NCBI RefSeq assembly: GCF_018294505.1 | Contig: NC_057804.1 | Span: 251,884,219 to 251,948,218 of the forward strand | Length of the DNA: 64,000 nucleotides | Source: Triticum aestivum | Lineage: Eukaryota; Streptophyta; Magnoliopsida; Poales; Poaceae | Direction of reading: 5' to 3' | Shown here: one piece after another, positions 1-10,145 of the stretch | How the letters are laid out: each line of letters begins with the position of its first letter | Numbering within the stretch: position 1 is the first letter of the stretch | Program-made: the position numbers and the translations under genes | The notes under the pieces: generated by a model | The model's database searches: none | What the model saw: only the letters and a program-made list of their open reading frames with translations | Told to the model about the DNA's origin: nothing

Positions 1-1411
1 GCTCAACTCAACACTCAAAGCATTGCCATTTATCATAGGTTGCAAAACTTAAAAGTGCAAAGATAAAGGAGTTTCTCATGACAGTAGCACGATACAAATA
101 GAGATGACAGCAAACTAATATGGATGAAGGCCTTAGGCCCGTACCAACCTGAGAAAAAAAGCTTATTCATGTAGTCCCATAAGAGATGATAAAGCACTCA
201 CTGGAATCACACAATAGTATATATTTTTGTGCACTTCAAATGTATGGTTGAAATCACTCTTGTTTACCAGTGCTGAGATTATATCGAAAGATTATCAAGA
301 ACTTCCAGCAGAGTTAAAGCACTGGCTGGGATACAGTTCATTGTATTGTCTTGTGTAGTTCCACTAAAATGTATGATTGGCACAACATGATCCCTGTTTG
401 CACAAGTAGGAACAAGGTGAAACCTTCATTAGCTTAGTGAGAAAGGATAGGAAGACATTAGCATATTACTCAAACAGTAGCATCAAATTCATGATGGGCA
501 ATACGCAAAACATTGCCTCATTGAACCAATGGCAATAAATTGACATGCAAAACAATAGCACTATTATGTCATGACACTAATAATATTCCCTCCCTGCTCC
601 ACCACATGATTCACCTCCATAGACAAACATTCACACGTACATGATTCAGCATAGGGTCCTACTAAAGATTTGTTTAACTCCAACAGGAAAATTAGGCAGT
701 AATAAATTAGTGGTACTTAAGTGCTCCTAATTAATTAAGTGAGACAGCAGAAGTGGAAGGGCTCCCTGGAGGATCATCTCACATGTAAGGTAGTCATTGC
801 CGGAGCCCTTGAATAGCCTCGACTGAGGCCTCTGGCTTCAGCAACATCGCCTTGGCACTGTTTATTCTATTTCTTCTTCTTCCTCTTCATGCTCTGTTTC
901 TCTTTCTTCTCACCAGTTGGTGAAACTAAGTACATGATTGGCCTTCTAATTCAGAATTGGTTTTGTCAGTGAGGGAGTACAAGTGTACAAGTAAAAAACA
1001 GCATTATTTTCTCATGGCAGTCGGAAAATAGAGATGAACACATGCATTAAATATCATTCTTACCTAAAGGAAGGTTATGGCGCCAATATGGATGATGAGG
1101 ATTGGAACACAGATCTCCCTTTTTGCAGTTCCACCAAAATGAACCAACTTTTCCATCTGACATTCCAGTTAAACAACACAAAAGTCACTTCTTTTAAGAA
1201 GAGTTTTGTGCAGTGCACCAAAAGGTCACAACAGCAACCAGGTGAATTGGATATCCCTGTTTGCACAAAAAGGCACAGAGGAAACAGTCAGAGTCTCAAA
1301 CAATTACAGGCAAAAACATTTGGCTAAACTTGTCAGAGTCTCAAACAATTACAGGCAAAAACAGTGGCATGGCTTCATTTTTACCAGGGACATTATATTA
1401 AGAACAGCTAA
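1..1411. other. Unassigned low-copy DNA with a 45-bp direct repeat
   Basis: No convincing gene is visible. Two adjacent 45-bp units, starting at 1287 and 1332, share GTCAGAGTCTCAAACAATTA. Looser similarity exists between about 100-420 and 1030-1270 (both have GTTCCAC(C/T)AAAATG and TCCCTGTTTGCACAA), suggesting an old duplication. On the minus strand around 868-940 a short lysine-rich reading frame (ending ...KRKKKK) could be a terminal exon of a gene starting near 2800. On the plus strand the same bases read as a pyrimidine tract ending in CAG, so the strand is undecided. Confidence 0.3.
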
Positions 1412-1914
1412 GGCTGCGTTCGGTTCACAGGTTTGGTGCAGGATTTTCGTAGGAACACAATTCCTACCGTATTCTTTCCCTTCCAACCGTTCGGAACACG
1501 GGAAAGGTGAGTAGTGTTTCATAGGAAAGCTAGTCTGGTAGTACTGATTCCATCGGATTAGAAACATCCACGCGCTGCTCATTTTTTGGGTGGAAGCCTG
1601 ACGCAGGCGCTCGTTGCCATGCGTTAGACAGGTTGCTGTGCTGTGTTTGCCGGAATAAAAAAATCAACCTATGTGTGGTACGTGAGGTGAGGACAAGAGT
1701 AGTCACTATGCAACTGAATAAACAAATAGCATCTCATACTGCCAAGCATGCTACTCTAAAAAAACAAATTTGTACATTTCGTAGTCCATCCGAACACATT
1801 CTCTTGAGAGTTTCCTCCGGTTCGCTGTTCCATAGTTTTATACCTACATTCCTTTCCTATTCCTCTATTTTCATCAAGACCTATGTTTTCTGCCCCTTTA
1901 TTCCGACCGGAGCC
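1412..1914. mobile_element. Tourist-like (PIF/Harbinger) MITE, about 500 bp
   Basis: The element begins GGCTGCGTTCGG and ends CCGACCGGAGCC, giving imperfect terminal inverted repeats, and it is flanked on both sides by TAA, the usual three-base target duplication of PIF/Harbinger elements. It encodes nothing credible. It would lie within the first intron if the minus-strand gene proposed at 2452-2806 is real. Confidence 0.55.
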
Positions 1915-2254
1915 TAAATATTTGGTATAAGGGCATGGGACAGTGGGTGCACCAGCAGTACAGCACCATGTACGTAAACAGGGGCATAAAGTGGTGATTC
2001 ATAGTTTGTTGCCCCGAGAAACAAACATCCAAGAAACATATCTGGGTTGGTCCCATTTTTGTTCACTCTAGCCACCTACTCCTATGTGTGTATAGCAAAT
2101 CTAGTCCTGGTCATACCACCATGTACAACGTTACCCCTATATTTCCCTTTTCGACCAAGAGACCGGTTGGATGACCAGTTTGTACTACTTTCATCCCCTT
2201 TCCTTCCTGTTTGTACCAAGTCCGATGTACATACTAAATTCCCCCACCCCCAAT

Positions 2255-2291
2255 TTATTTCAATGACAAGTATTTTCGGACAGAGGGAGTA
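2255..2291. mobile_element. Stowaway MITE fragment (one end)
   Basis: ATGACAAGTATTTTCGGACAGAGGGAGTA is the 3' terminus of a Tc1/mariner-type Stowaway element. The matching opposite end is not present nearby, so only one side survives. Confidence 0.6.
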
Positions 2292-2451
2292 CAAGATTCG
2301 ACTCCATGAAATAGCTTTACCTCTAACAATAGAAAAAAAGGTGACGTCGGACCATCCGATCGAGAGGGGCTGAGAGGTAGAAAATGATGCACATGCAGCG
2401 ACGTAGCAAGCTGGGGAAGTAGAGCTAAGGCGGTTTCGAACGAAGATATAC

Positions 2452-2775
2452 CTGAAGGTCGTCAGGATGTGGATAGGTGGGCGGCGGGAGGCCGGATCCA
2501 CCCACAGGCAACAACGAAGGGATCGGAGGACCTCCAGCGCCGGCGCTCGGCCAGAGATAATGGTGCGGCCGGTAGTGGGTCTCCTCCCTCGCTGTCAACG
2601 ACGGCCTAAACGCTGCCCCTCCTCCCCTTCACCGGCGGAGGGGGATACGTCCGGATCTGTAACCAGCGGTGAGGATAGAAAGCCAGTGTTTTTTGAAGGG
2701 AGAAAGACAGGGTTACTACCCCTATCTTGTTTAGATCTGGAGAGGATGAGAGTGTGTGAATAGAGAAGCCCTAGC
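2452..2775 (-). other. Possible non-coding first exon of a minus-strand gene
   Basis: Read on the minus strand, a TATATATA box is followed by a pyrimidine-rich leader containing CTAGGGCTTCTCTATTCACA, typical of plant 5' UTRs. A good donor follows (CTTCAG|GTATAT, intron starting at 2451). There is no ATG anywhere in the exon, so the coding start would lie beyond the intron. I could not find convincing downstream coding exons; the only candidate is the short lysine-rich frame near 868-940. It may instead be the stranded promoter of a broken gene. Confidence 0.35.
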
Positions 2776-2798
2776 AAGCAAGCGCGGAGGCTCCGGCC

Positions 2799-2806
2799 TA
2801 TATATA
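2799..2806 (-). promoter_or_regulatory. TATA box for the minus-strand leader at 2452-2775
   Basis: TATATATA on the minus strand sits about 25-30 bases before a CT-rich leader. The position and the downstream splice donor together make it look like a genuine plant core promoter. Confidence 0.4.
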
Positions 2807-3101
2807 AGTAGTGGGGTGGTTTTCCTTTTTCACTCCATCAAAACAATCGTTTAAAATTGTGTACTACTACATGCCAGGTCACAGTTTTTTTTAGTTGTTG
2901 ATTGTTTTTTGAGATAGCTACCCGCTTGTTCCAAGTGGTGTTACGGTGTGCCAGGTCGCACTTTGTATCATTCAAGTCTGGTAGTACTAGAAGTCCCTCC
3001 ATTAAATGAACAACCACCCCCTCGTAAAAATTGTGAACAAGCCCACGGCTAAATTTACGGAAACGTGGGTTGCCCCAACATGAATTATTATTTATATTTT
3101 C

Positions 3102-3332
3102 TACTCCCTCCGTTCCTAAATATAAGTCTTTTTTATTAGCCACACCTAAGACAACAATTTTTTATTAGCAGTGAACCCCACATGTCATAGACACAAAAAT
3201 TGTGGAAAGATTCCCTTAGGCAAGCCAAAGTGTGTCTAAGAATTTGAGCAACTCAGGTTAGGCAAGTGTGGCAAGTGTGGGAAAAATAATGTGGCAACAT
3301 AAGACAAACATAGTCACAATCCAAACAGCCCC
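3102..3332. mobile_element. Stowaway end (3102-3133) joined to a hAT-like MITE (3139-3332)
   Basis: 3102-3133 is a solo Stowaway 5' end. It runs directly into GCCACACCTAAG..., a body ending ATCCAAACAGCCCC. A second copy of that body lies at 31151-31330; both share CACAAAAAWTGTGG and AGATTCCCTTAGGC. The junction implies that one MITE truncated the other. The terminal TGTTTGG / CCAAACA signature is hAT-like, but no clear target duplication remains. Confidence 0.5.
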
Positions 3333-3490
3333 GTGATTTTTTGTGACATGCATGAAAATTTGGTTAGTTAAATTTATAGTCAAAATTTGTCAAGGTGCAT
3401 CAAATCAAAAGGAAAGTCACGGCATGCATGCATGCGTTGTACTCCCTCCGTTTCCAAATATAAGTCTTTTTAGGGATTGCAACAAGTGAC

Positions 3491-3735
3491 TACTCCCTCC
3501 GTTCCTAAATGTAAGTATTTTTAGGGATTCCACTACAAACTACATACGGATGTATATAGACATATTTTAGAGTGTAGATTCACTCATTTTGTTTCGTATG
3601 TACTCCCTCCGTCCCATAATATAGAATGTTTATTGACACTAGTTTAGTGTCAAAAAACGTCTTACATTATGGGACGGAGGGAGTAGTTCATAGTGAAATC
3701 TCTAAAAATACTTATATTTTGGAACGGAGGGAGTA
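3491..3735. mobile_element. Middle Stowaway MITE, itself interrupted
   Basis: It has complete ends (TACTCCCTCCGTTCC / GGAACGGAGGGAGTA), TA at each border, and the Thalos-like internal motif TTAGAGTGTAGATTCACTCA. It is split at TA by the 85-bp element at 3601-3685. Confidence 0.75.
3601..3685. mobile_element. Inner 85-bp Stowaway MITE, near-palindromic
   Basis: It starts CTCCCTCCGTCCCATAATAT and ends ATTATGGGACGGAGGGAG with TA on both sides. The arms meet around TTGACACTAGTTTAGTGTCAA. A close relative with an almost perfect palindrome lies at 34493-34577. Confidence 0.85.
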
Positions 3736-4324
3736 CGTACGAAGCAGAATATGCCTACTCCTACATATGAAGTAGCCCATTTGAAATGTGTAAAAAGAGT
3801 TTTATCGAATGCAGTGCTTTGATGTGTCGCGTCAACTCGTACCAGCCCGAGAAATTTGATTACTACGACACCCTCTCCCTCGCGGACTGAGCTCCGGTGC
3901 CTTAACTACACCTGCCTTTGGCTGCATGACAAGTGGGCCAACCACCTGTTGGGCCTACCTGTCATGGACGCAAAGGCAGGAGCAATAAGTAGAAGCTTTC
4001 GCTACACGCTATCCCTCCCGCACGAGGTGGACGGACATATGCAGCAGTGGATTCGATACTGTAGAAGAAGGAGTAACATCATTGTTCGTCTTCTCGAAGA
4101 GGCGAAGAGCCAACTGCAAACCGAACGTGGCAGTTGCGAACGCTCGCGTGGTGCGGTTCCTTGGAGTACTAGCCAGGCTCTTGCATGAGACAAAATTGCT
4201 ATTGTTTAACAATTAAACTCCATTATCCATTGGTTGATACTCATTCTGCATAGGTCCACGCGCTTACCACCGTTACCTCCTGGGGTCACCAATGTTTATT
4301 TGCTAATTAATAGCATTCCATGCA

Positions 4325-4493
4325 ATGAACTAGCCATTGCAAGTCATTAAAAGCATGCACACCTCTCATCTCTTATTGGTTGATACGTATGTCAAGAAAC
4401 AAGAAACAAGGTAGAAGTTAATGCACCGCGTCTAAGTGTTTTGGGACTATTTGGTTTTCATAAGATGACTTACACACCTAGACGGAGGGAGTA
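4325..4493. mobile_element. Stowaway-type MITE, half copy
   Basis: It ends CCTAGACGGAGGGAGTA. Its body (CATAAGATGACTTA, GTGCACC..., GCATGC...CTCTTATT) is the reverse complement of the first part of the larger MITE at 33361-33911. The other half of the family (GTTCTCTCGTTTTCCTCTCC) appears separately at about 4722-4742. 3809-4324 shows no recognisable gene. Confidence 0.5.
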
Positions 4494-4776
4494 GTATAGA
4501 CCTGTAAACCGGAAAGGAGTATTTGCCTTTCTAGATATTTCAACAAGTGACTAGACTTCGGCTCAAAAAAACAAGTGACTAGACTACACCATGTGCAGTA
4601 CCCCCTCCCTTCCGGTTTATAGGGCTCAAATCTCAAATCTCATGAACCAAGGCATTTTGCGATTGGAGGAATGTATCTCGTACTTTACAAAACCACCCTA
4701 ATTAAACTCATGCATTAATTACGTAGTTCTCTCGTTTTCCTCTCCGCCTTGGTCGCGGTGCACAATATTGAGAGAG

Positions 4777-4880
4777 TGCTTGGATACGTTTTAGTCTCAT
4801 GACTAAAAGTAGTGGGACTAAAACTTGTTAGCCTCATCCATGCTTGGATCCAAATACTAAAGAGACTAAAATCAAGTTAA
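4777..4880. mobile_element. Short hAT-like MITE
   Basis: GTGCTTGGATACGTTTTAGT and the downstream GCTTGGATCCAAATACTAAAGAGACTAAA form the two ends around a short core rich in GACTAAAA. The sequence has no coding capacity. Confidence 0.35.
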
Positions 4881-5305
4881 TGACATTTCAAAGCATCCGG
4901 GCCCGCGTGCCATCCACCAAATCATAGCGAGGTGCTACAGTCGAGACTCACCTGTCACCCCGGTGTGGCCCTCATGACCCATCATATCACAAAACCCACA
5001 CCTTTACTAGCAGTGGTAAGGTGGCCTCCAAGTTGGACTGGACGAAGCAACCATCATTTCATTGGAACACTTGTTCAAGCCCTTTCTTCCCTTTCTTGAA
5101 GAAAACCTCACTCCAGGCTACTCACTTCTACCATTTTTCTTCTCTACCGACGAAGGAAAGGTGGGCGAATCAGTTATGCTGCTATATTTTCATTCCAATA
5201 ATCTTCTTTTTGTGAAGCACCGACCGATTCTCACATCCTATTGTTTTCCCGTTTTCATTGTGATTGTGGTTTCCTTTCGATTGCTTTTTGTTTGTCAGTT
5301 CATTG

Positions 5306-5984
5306 ATGGATCTTGGAGCACTAGGCAAAGAGTTGCTAGCGGACAACCCACTGGAGACAGTGATCTCCAGGAAGCGAGCACCGACCAACGAGTTGACCAT
5401 GTTGGCGGGCCAACCCATGGAGACGAAGAACTCCAAGAAACAAGCACTGGCCAAAGAGTTTAGGACGTTGGCGGACGAACTCCTCAAAGAAAGTTGGAAG
5501 AACAGCAAGGGCCCCACCGTGCCTACCCCAGGAGCTCTGATTGCCACCTATGTGAGGCTCAAGACCGAGTTTGAGGAGATAGTCACCGTTGAGAAGAAGT
5601 ATTCCCCTAGCAAGGTGATGGCCCCCATCGAGGACGAGGAGATGGCCCCCGGAGGGATGATATCCCCCGGTGAGCTGCACAAGGTAAAAAATAATGGCTT
5701 ATTACCATAGTTGTGTTTTTTGATTATTTGCAATGTGCTTGCTTTTTGATTATTTGCAATTTGCTTGCTAATATGTTAGTGTTGTGGAGGTGCCGGTGGT
5801 TGTCCTTGATGATTCCGATGTCGTGGCCCGTCCTGTTGGCATCGCCACGGAGATCGATTCCGATGCCGCTGTCCATCCTGTGGACATCGCCCCAGAGATC
5901 GATTCCGATGTCGCGGTCAGTCCTGTGGACATCACCCCGGAAATCGATTCCCATGCCGCTGTCCATGCTATGGTCATTGCCTGA
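5306..5984 (+). CDS. Small two-exon gene made of short tandem repeats, function unknown
   Basis: The ATG at 5306 follows a pyrimidine-rich stretch ending TTTGTCAG, consistent with a 5' UTR intron ending just before the start. Exon 1 runs to 5683; an intron from GTAAAA (5684) to GTGGAG (5789) keeps the frame in phase 0; exon 2 ends with TGA at 5982-5984. Exon 1 holds three diverged 22-residue repeats (pattern xELxxLAxxxxE...SK). Exon 2 holds 45-bp repeats from 5831 onward, translating as PV(G/D)I(A/T)(T/P)EIDSDAAVH. A fourth 45-bp unit carries the stop codon and its homology continues past it. No known domain, signal peptide or membrane segment is seen. The donor and acceptor agree with consensus, but the model is unsupported by transcripts. 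Confidence 0.45.
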
Positions 5985-5985
5985 G
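5831..5985 (+). repeat. 45-bp tandem repeat, about 3.5 units, within exon 2
   Basis: Units start at 5831, 5876 and 5921, each beginning TCCTGTKGRCATC and containing GAGATCGATTCCGATG or a close variant. The partial fourth unit starts at 5966. The period is a multiple of three, so expansion would keep the reading frame. Confidence 0.8.
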
Positions 5986-6576
5986 AGATCGATGACAAGA
6001 AATAGTTGGTTGCGCTAATCCTTCAGGGTAGTTTGCATTGCTCTATGTTTAATTACCAGAACGATGCGTGTTATCAAACCATCTTAGGGCTAGTGCACTG
6101 TCTTGTGTGGGCGGATCTTGCTACTTTTGTTTGATAGTGAATCATGTGATGAATCATGCGAACCCTCTCCGAGTTATGGGAACAGATGTATCCTCACCAG
6201 CTTTTGATGTAATATATGGCATGCTTAGATGTAAGTTTGAACTGTTTATCATATCAGCAGGGCTTGTTTGATGATTCTTCGTGTTAGTAGGCTAGCTACT
6301 GTGCGAGTTATAGTACTTGCAAAACACTCACCGAAGAGAAATGTTGGGGCTGATGAGATCGTGGTACGCTTATACTTGTCCCTCGATGATCGACCAATAG
6401 CCCTATCTCCTAAAATTGTAGACTTAGCGATCGATCAGACAATAGTCGACATACATTCAAGCCTCACTTGGTTCATAGGGTAGGAAAATCGTAGCAAAAG
6501 TGCAGAGAACGTGCAACACAAAATCATAGCAGTGCAGAGACGTACTCTCTCCGTTCCAAAATAGATGACCTAGGCG

Positions 6577-6862
6577 TGCTAGTTTGGCCTAGTGGGTTTC
6601 AGTGATATGACGTGGTACAGTGCCGTCCAGTCTTCACGTGTGGTAGCAGTATTGCGGGTACAATAAGTTTTCTTGAAGAAGCGGAATTCAACGAAGTCAT
6701 GATGGTTCCTTCGTCCGAACAACTTACGGTGGGAAAGGTTGGGCCTGCGATACAACCGGGGTAGACTAGGATAATTTTGTGCATGGCAGGTGGACCAGGA
6801 TGGTCGACGTCCCACATGTCGGTGAATGAAAGTATTCTTTCTGATATAGAGGACTAGCAACA
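6577..6862. repeat. Non-coding module A, copy 1
   Basis: A stretch with AAGCGGAATTCAACGAAGTC and GGACCAGGATGGTCGACGTC is repeated at 9886-10145. Shorter pieces (AGTGATATGACGTG, TACAGTGCCGTCCA) recur at about 7406-7430, and related GTGATTTGACGGCTCATT motifs occur near 9990, 34050 and 36390. No terminal inverted repeats were found and coding capacity is absent. A Stowaway end (CTCTCCGTTCCAAAATAGATG) lies at 6544-6565. Confidence 0.6.
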
Positions 6863-7039
6863 AGTATTCATTGTTTATTTTTGATGAAAGCTATTGTCTC
6901 CACTGTTACTCCTTGACTTTGTCAATGCCACTCTCTCCTCCACATAAGCGGGGACTACTTGATATGCATGCAGCGGGCAGCTGGCATCTTGAGGGGCCAG
7001 GGCGGTGAGAGCGGGCTCCGGAAGCGGTACGGACTCCAG

Positions 7040-7312
7040 CATGGCCCACCTCACATTATCACCATATATTTCTTGGAGTCCGTGCGCGGCGGGTGGGCAA
7101 TCTCTTCTCCCTCCCCCGTTTCTCTCTTCTCAGCTGACGCCCGCCGAGCGATTAGATTTCGGCTATCGTCGGTTTATTCAATTACGGTCCCACATGTCAG
7201 TGAAACTGCAAGACAACGCATGTCCCCTTTGGTGAGCAGCGTGCGAGTAGGACTGTCGGGGTTGTGACGCATACGAGTCGTAAGTGTGCTGCCTTTTCCT
7301 TTAGAACTTGCG
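7040..7312. repeat. Non-coding module B, copy 1
   Basis: It contains ATATTTCTTGGAGTCCGTGCG and GGTCCCACATGTCAGTGAAA. Related copies in the same orientation occur at 11189-11412 and 31805-32062. All three follow the order: TTTCTTGG(A/C)(G/T)TC, a CT-rich stretch, a GGCGGG block, a 'CACATG...GTGA' motif, then GCCTTTTTCCTTT-like sequence. Confidence 0.5.
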
Positions 7313-7818
7313 AAGCGTAACATTTTCGTGCGATCGATCGATAGAAATCCAGAACAAAATGACGAGGTCGGTGCTTTCCCGCTCATTAGGCGGGCTAGTT
7401 CGAGTGATATGACGTGCTACAGTGCCGTCCACTTGCTCCATTTTTATGTAAGCAAGAGTTTACACTCGTACGCAAGAGGAGTGCGAAACACCGCGGATCT
7501 GATTTTGATCGAGGGATAACTGTTCCCTGCCAAATGATGGAGGATTGTTAGCAATTATAGCATGATAGTTAGGGCATCTCCAGCGCTGGCCCACAAATTT
7601 ACACCGGCATCTGTCCGAGGACACTGATGGATGCCATCCGATGCTGCCCGCATACCTTTCGACAACTATATGAACTAACCGGACGAAATTCGTGCAAACA
7701 AAGCAAATTTCAAATTAACCGGATGAAATTCATTACATTTCGAAAACTTTTCCTACAAACTGAATGAAATTCATTACATACTTCACACAAATCGTACTAA
7801 ACCTACTGTAAACCTAAT

Positions 7819-8262
7819 CTAAACGATCGCCGGTGCCCGACCACCAAGTCCGGCCATGAACCCGAGAAAGCCGGCCATTACCTTTGCCTCCTCCTCATCC
7901 GCCTCGATAACCTCCTCCTCCGTCCGGAGCACAAGGTTATGAAGATTTCCGCCTCCACGTCGCCGTCAAGCGGCTAATCGGCTGCCAATGTTTACCCCAC
8001 CAAGCTTGGCGTTGACTGAGTGGATTAGCGGTGGCCTTCCTGGGACCAGAGTGGCGGCGACCTACCATGTACTACTCTTCTTCGCTGCCGGCTGCGCCCG
8101 CACACGCGCGCCGGCTTCATGTCGTGGCGGCGGAGGGCGGCCCGGGGGGTGCCGGCGATCTCCTTTGTTTGCTCCTGCGATAGTACGTCGAAGAGAGCTT
8201 TGGAGCGCGCCCGGAGCGGAGCCGCCGATGTTCCTCATCTGCTCCTGCGAGAGTACGTCCAA
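7819..8262 (-). pseudogene. Broken minus-strand protein gene, repeat-associated
   Basis: On the minus strand one frame reads about 45 residues ending at TAG (7819-7821). It contains LRTEEEVIEADEEEAKVMAG and a glycine-rich tail, an acidic, coding-like composition. Further upstream, 8062-8262 encodes a separate open stretch with VLSQEQMRNIGGSAPGAL and then a proline/arginine-rich part. Duplicated DNA at 8160-8275 (CTCCTGCGA...AGTACGTC(G/C)AAGAGAGCTT, twice) lies in the upstream part. The two stretches are not in one continuous frame. The plus strand at 7570 begins AGGGCATCTCCAGCGCTGGC, a motif commonly found at the edge of such repeated gene-like units in Triticeae. Function is unknown. Confidence 0.3.
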
Positions 8263-8469
8263 GAGAGCTTCGGAGCGTCACGAGGCCATGGTTGAAGTGG
8301 TGCCGATAGAAGGAAGGGACCAGAGGATAATAAGTGTGGGTCTTTGGCTATGGCTGGGAGCTGGGGTTCAAGTTAATATAGCGGGCGAATGGCAATGAGC
8401 CGCGGCAAACGGATGGACAACTAGCGCCGGAGTAGGTTCGTCGGGCATAAATGCGGATGCTGCTTCAGT

Positions 8470-8566
8470 GACTTAACTGCAGATGCGTTTGGGTGTCTGA
8501 CATGTGGGCCCAATGGGCGTCTGGCCCGCATGTCAGTGACACACCAATTGCACCTGCAGTTAAGTC
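8470..8566. repeat. Hairpin-forming inverted repeat, about 97 bp
   Basis: Arms GACTTAACTGCAGATGC... and ...GCACCTGCAGTTAAGTC pair, with internal TGACATGTGGGCC facing GGCCCGCATGTCA. The loop is under 10 bases. It may be a very small MITE; no target duplication is clear. Confidence 0.65.
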
Positions 8567-8884
8567 TAGTGAATGCGGCATTGACATTCTGGAGAGACGG
8601 TGACCGTTTCAGGCGCATGCGAACTGTTTGACTGGTCAACCATACAAATACGGAGCTATACGCTGAGCCAGCGACCGTATAATCACCATATCTCGTATAC
8701 AATGATCAAAGTGAGCTATCAAGACAAGTTCGATGACCGCCAATGCATTTTACTCGGTAATAAATGACCAGGATTGAAGGGGAATCCTAATTTGCTTCGT
8801 CTTCTGTCCTTGAGCTCTTGACAAACCAATGCATTATTCGGTTGTCCGGTCACTCCACCCCAGAGCTCTCACAAAGCGTCGTTC

Positions 8885-9271
8885 ATGCCACCGTGCCGCA
8901 CACTAATCGGTAAGGCAGTGATGGCATCCCGCCGCGCCAAGTTCCTCGCCGCCCACGAAAGCACACAAAATGGTAGGGAAGCGATGGCATCCCGCCATGC
9001 CAAGTTCATCGCCGCTCGCGACCTCACAACTATGTGGGAGGAATTTGAAGATGCCAAGGCCGAATGGGAGGTAGAGCAAGAGGCAGCCAAAGCCGCACAG
9101 AGGGAGCGAAAAAGTCAGAAAGCACTCAAGAAAAGAGAGGCCCGCCGCCATAAGAAAGAAAAGGACGCACGCGCTGCTGCGGAGAAGTTGGCGGAGATCC
9201 AAGCACGGTGGGGTGTTGCCGACAAAGCCGGGAAGGAGAACGACAGCGTCTGGCCATCATGTGAGAAGTAG
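8885..9271 (+). CDS. Small basic coiled-coil protein, function unknown (128 aa)
   Basis: The single-exon frame starts at ATG 8885 and ends TAG 9269-9271. Residues 13-33 and 34-54 are a 21-residue tandem duplication (MASRRAKFLAAHES.. / MASRHAKFIAARDL..), reflected in the DNA as a 63-bp repeat (8921 and 8984). Residues 55-115 are rich in E, K, A and R with heptad spacing and look like a coiled coil; RERKSQKALKKREARRHKKE could be a nuclear localisation signal. No named domain is recognised. The next-in-frame ATG at 8921 is an alternative start. It could be a captured fragment of a larger repeat-encoded protein, as the surrounding DNA is repeat-rich. Confidence 0.4.
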   Translation: MPPCRTLIGKAVMASRRAKFLAAHESTQNGREAMASRHAKFIAARDLTTMWEEFEDAKAEWEVEQEAAKAAQRERKSQKALKKREARRHKKEKDARAAAEKLAEIQARWGVADKAGKENDSVWPSCEK

Positions 9272-9423
9272 TAGTACTAGTAGTTAGTGTGTGTGTCTGT
9301 GTCTAAGTACGAGCATGTACCAGTACTACTAGTTACTATTGTAGTTTTTAGAGCAAATTACCAGTACATTAGCCTAGTCTAAGTGGAAAAATTCCTATCC
9401 TATGCATCAAATGGCATCTCTTT

Positions 9424-9783
9424 GGCCCTATTTGGATCCCTAAGTTAGAGTTAGTTTTGGATAGTTGGGGCTCAAATAACCCGAAAGTATCCAAACATGA
9501 TGGGTTAGTTTGTGTTAGTTGGATCTAACCCACCCCAAAAAACTAGCCCACACTAGAGGAGCTTATTTGGGTTAGTTCTCTTGGGCCCACTAAAAAATTA
9601 GTAAAAAAAGTTATCCCTCCCATCCAAACATGGTCTAAAGTAGTCAAATGGTTGAGAAAGAATATTTATTTTCAATCTAACCCTACCATCCAAACAGCTC
9701 TTTGGTTAGAGTTAGTTTAAGGTTGGTCCAGGGTAAGAATCTAACTCTAACCTCTAACTCAATTAGAGTATCCAAACAGGGCC
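9424..9783. mobile_element. 360-bp MITE with GGCCCTRTTTGGAT ends
   Basis: Left end GGCCCTATTTGGATCC and right end GTATCCAAACAGGGCC are inverted repeats with few mismatches, flanked by TTT on both sides. The interior repeats TTAGAGTTAG / CTAACTCTAA. A related partial copy ends at 11772. The superfamily is either Tourist (three-base duplication) or hAT (terminal sequence). Confidence 0.6.
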
Positions 9784-9885
9784 TTTTTCTATAGGAATTG
9801 AGATGCATGTCATCTCACTTCCTATGATTTTCATGTTCCTATCCTATGAACGAAAGGAGGCCTCCGTTGGAGTAAATACTGTAGC

Positions 9886-10145
9886 TAGCAGTACTGCTGG
9901 TACAATAGTTTTCTTCAAGAAGCGGAATTCAACGAAGTCATGATGGTTCCTTCGTCCAAGCAACTTCAAAGTGGGAAGTGGGCCTGTGATTTGACGGCTC
10001 ATTAGTCATTGTTACTGCGGCGCGACGACCTGGGTGACTCTCCCTTGGAGTTCTGCATGCATGGCAAGTGGACCAGGATGGTCGACGTCCCACATGTTGG
10101 CAAACGGAAGTATTCTTTCCGATATCGAGGAGCAAGGAAACCGCG
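9886..10145. repeat. Non-coding module A, copy 2
   Basis: Long exact matches to 6640-6860, including GAATTCAACGAAGTCATGAT and GGACCAGGATGGTCGACGTC, with an extra segment (GTGATTTGACGGCTCATTAG ... TCTCCCTTGGAG) between them that is also seen in diverged form near 34050-34110. Confidence 0.65.

Larger units (their letters stand above)
3441..3808. mobile_element. Outer Stowaway MITE of a three-level nest (3' end lost)
   Basis: The 5' part at 3441-3490 (TACTCCCTCCGTTTCC ... CAACAAGTGAC) resumes after the inner insertions at about 3760-3808 with AAGTAGCCCATTTGAAATG, the expected downstream part of a Thalos-like Stowaway. The terminal GGAGGGAGTA of this copy is missing. The insertion at 3491-3735 lies inside it. 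Confidence 0.6.

Noticed and set aside
868..940. Minus-strand terminal exon ending KRKKKK, or alternatively an 820-880 frame reading AKAMLLKPEASVEAIQGL
   Set aside because: The two possibilities are in different frames, splice acceptors are weak, and the plus strand shows a pyrimidine tract at the same place; not enough for a gene call.
7005..7267. Overlapping plus-strand frames of 76-102 codons
   Set aside because: They fall in repeated non-coding module B, and the frames are not conserved in its other copies.
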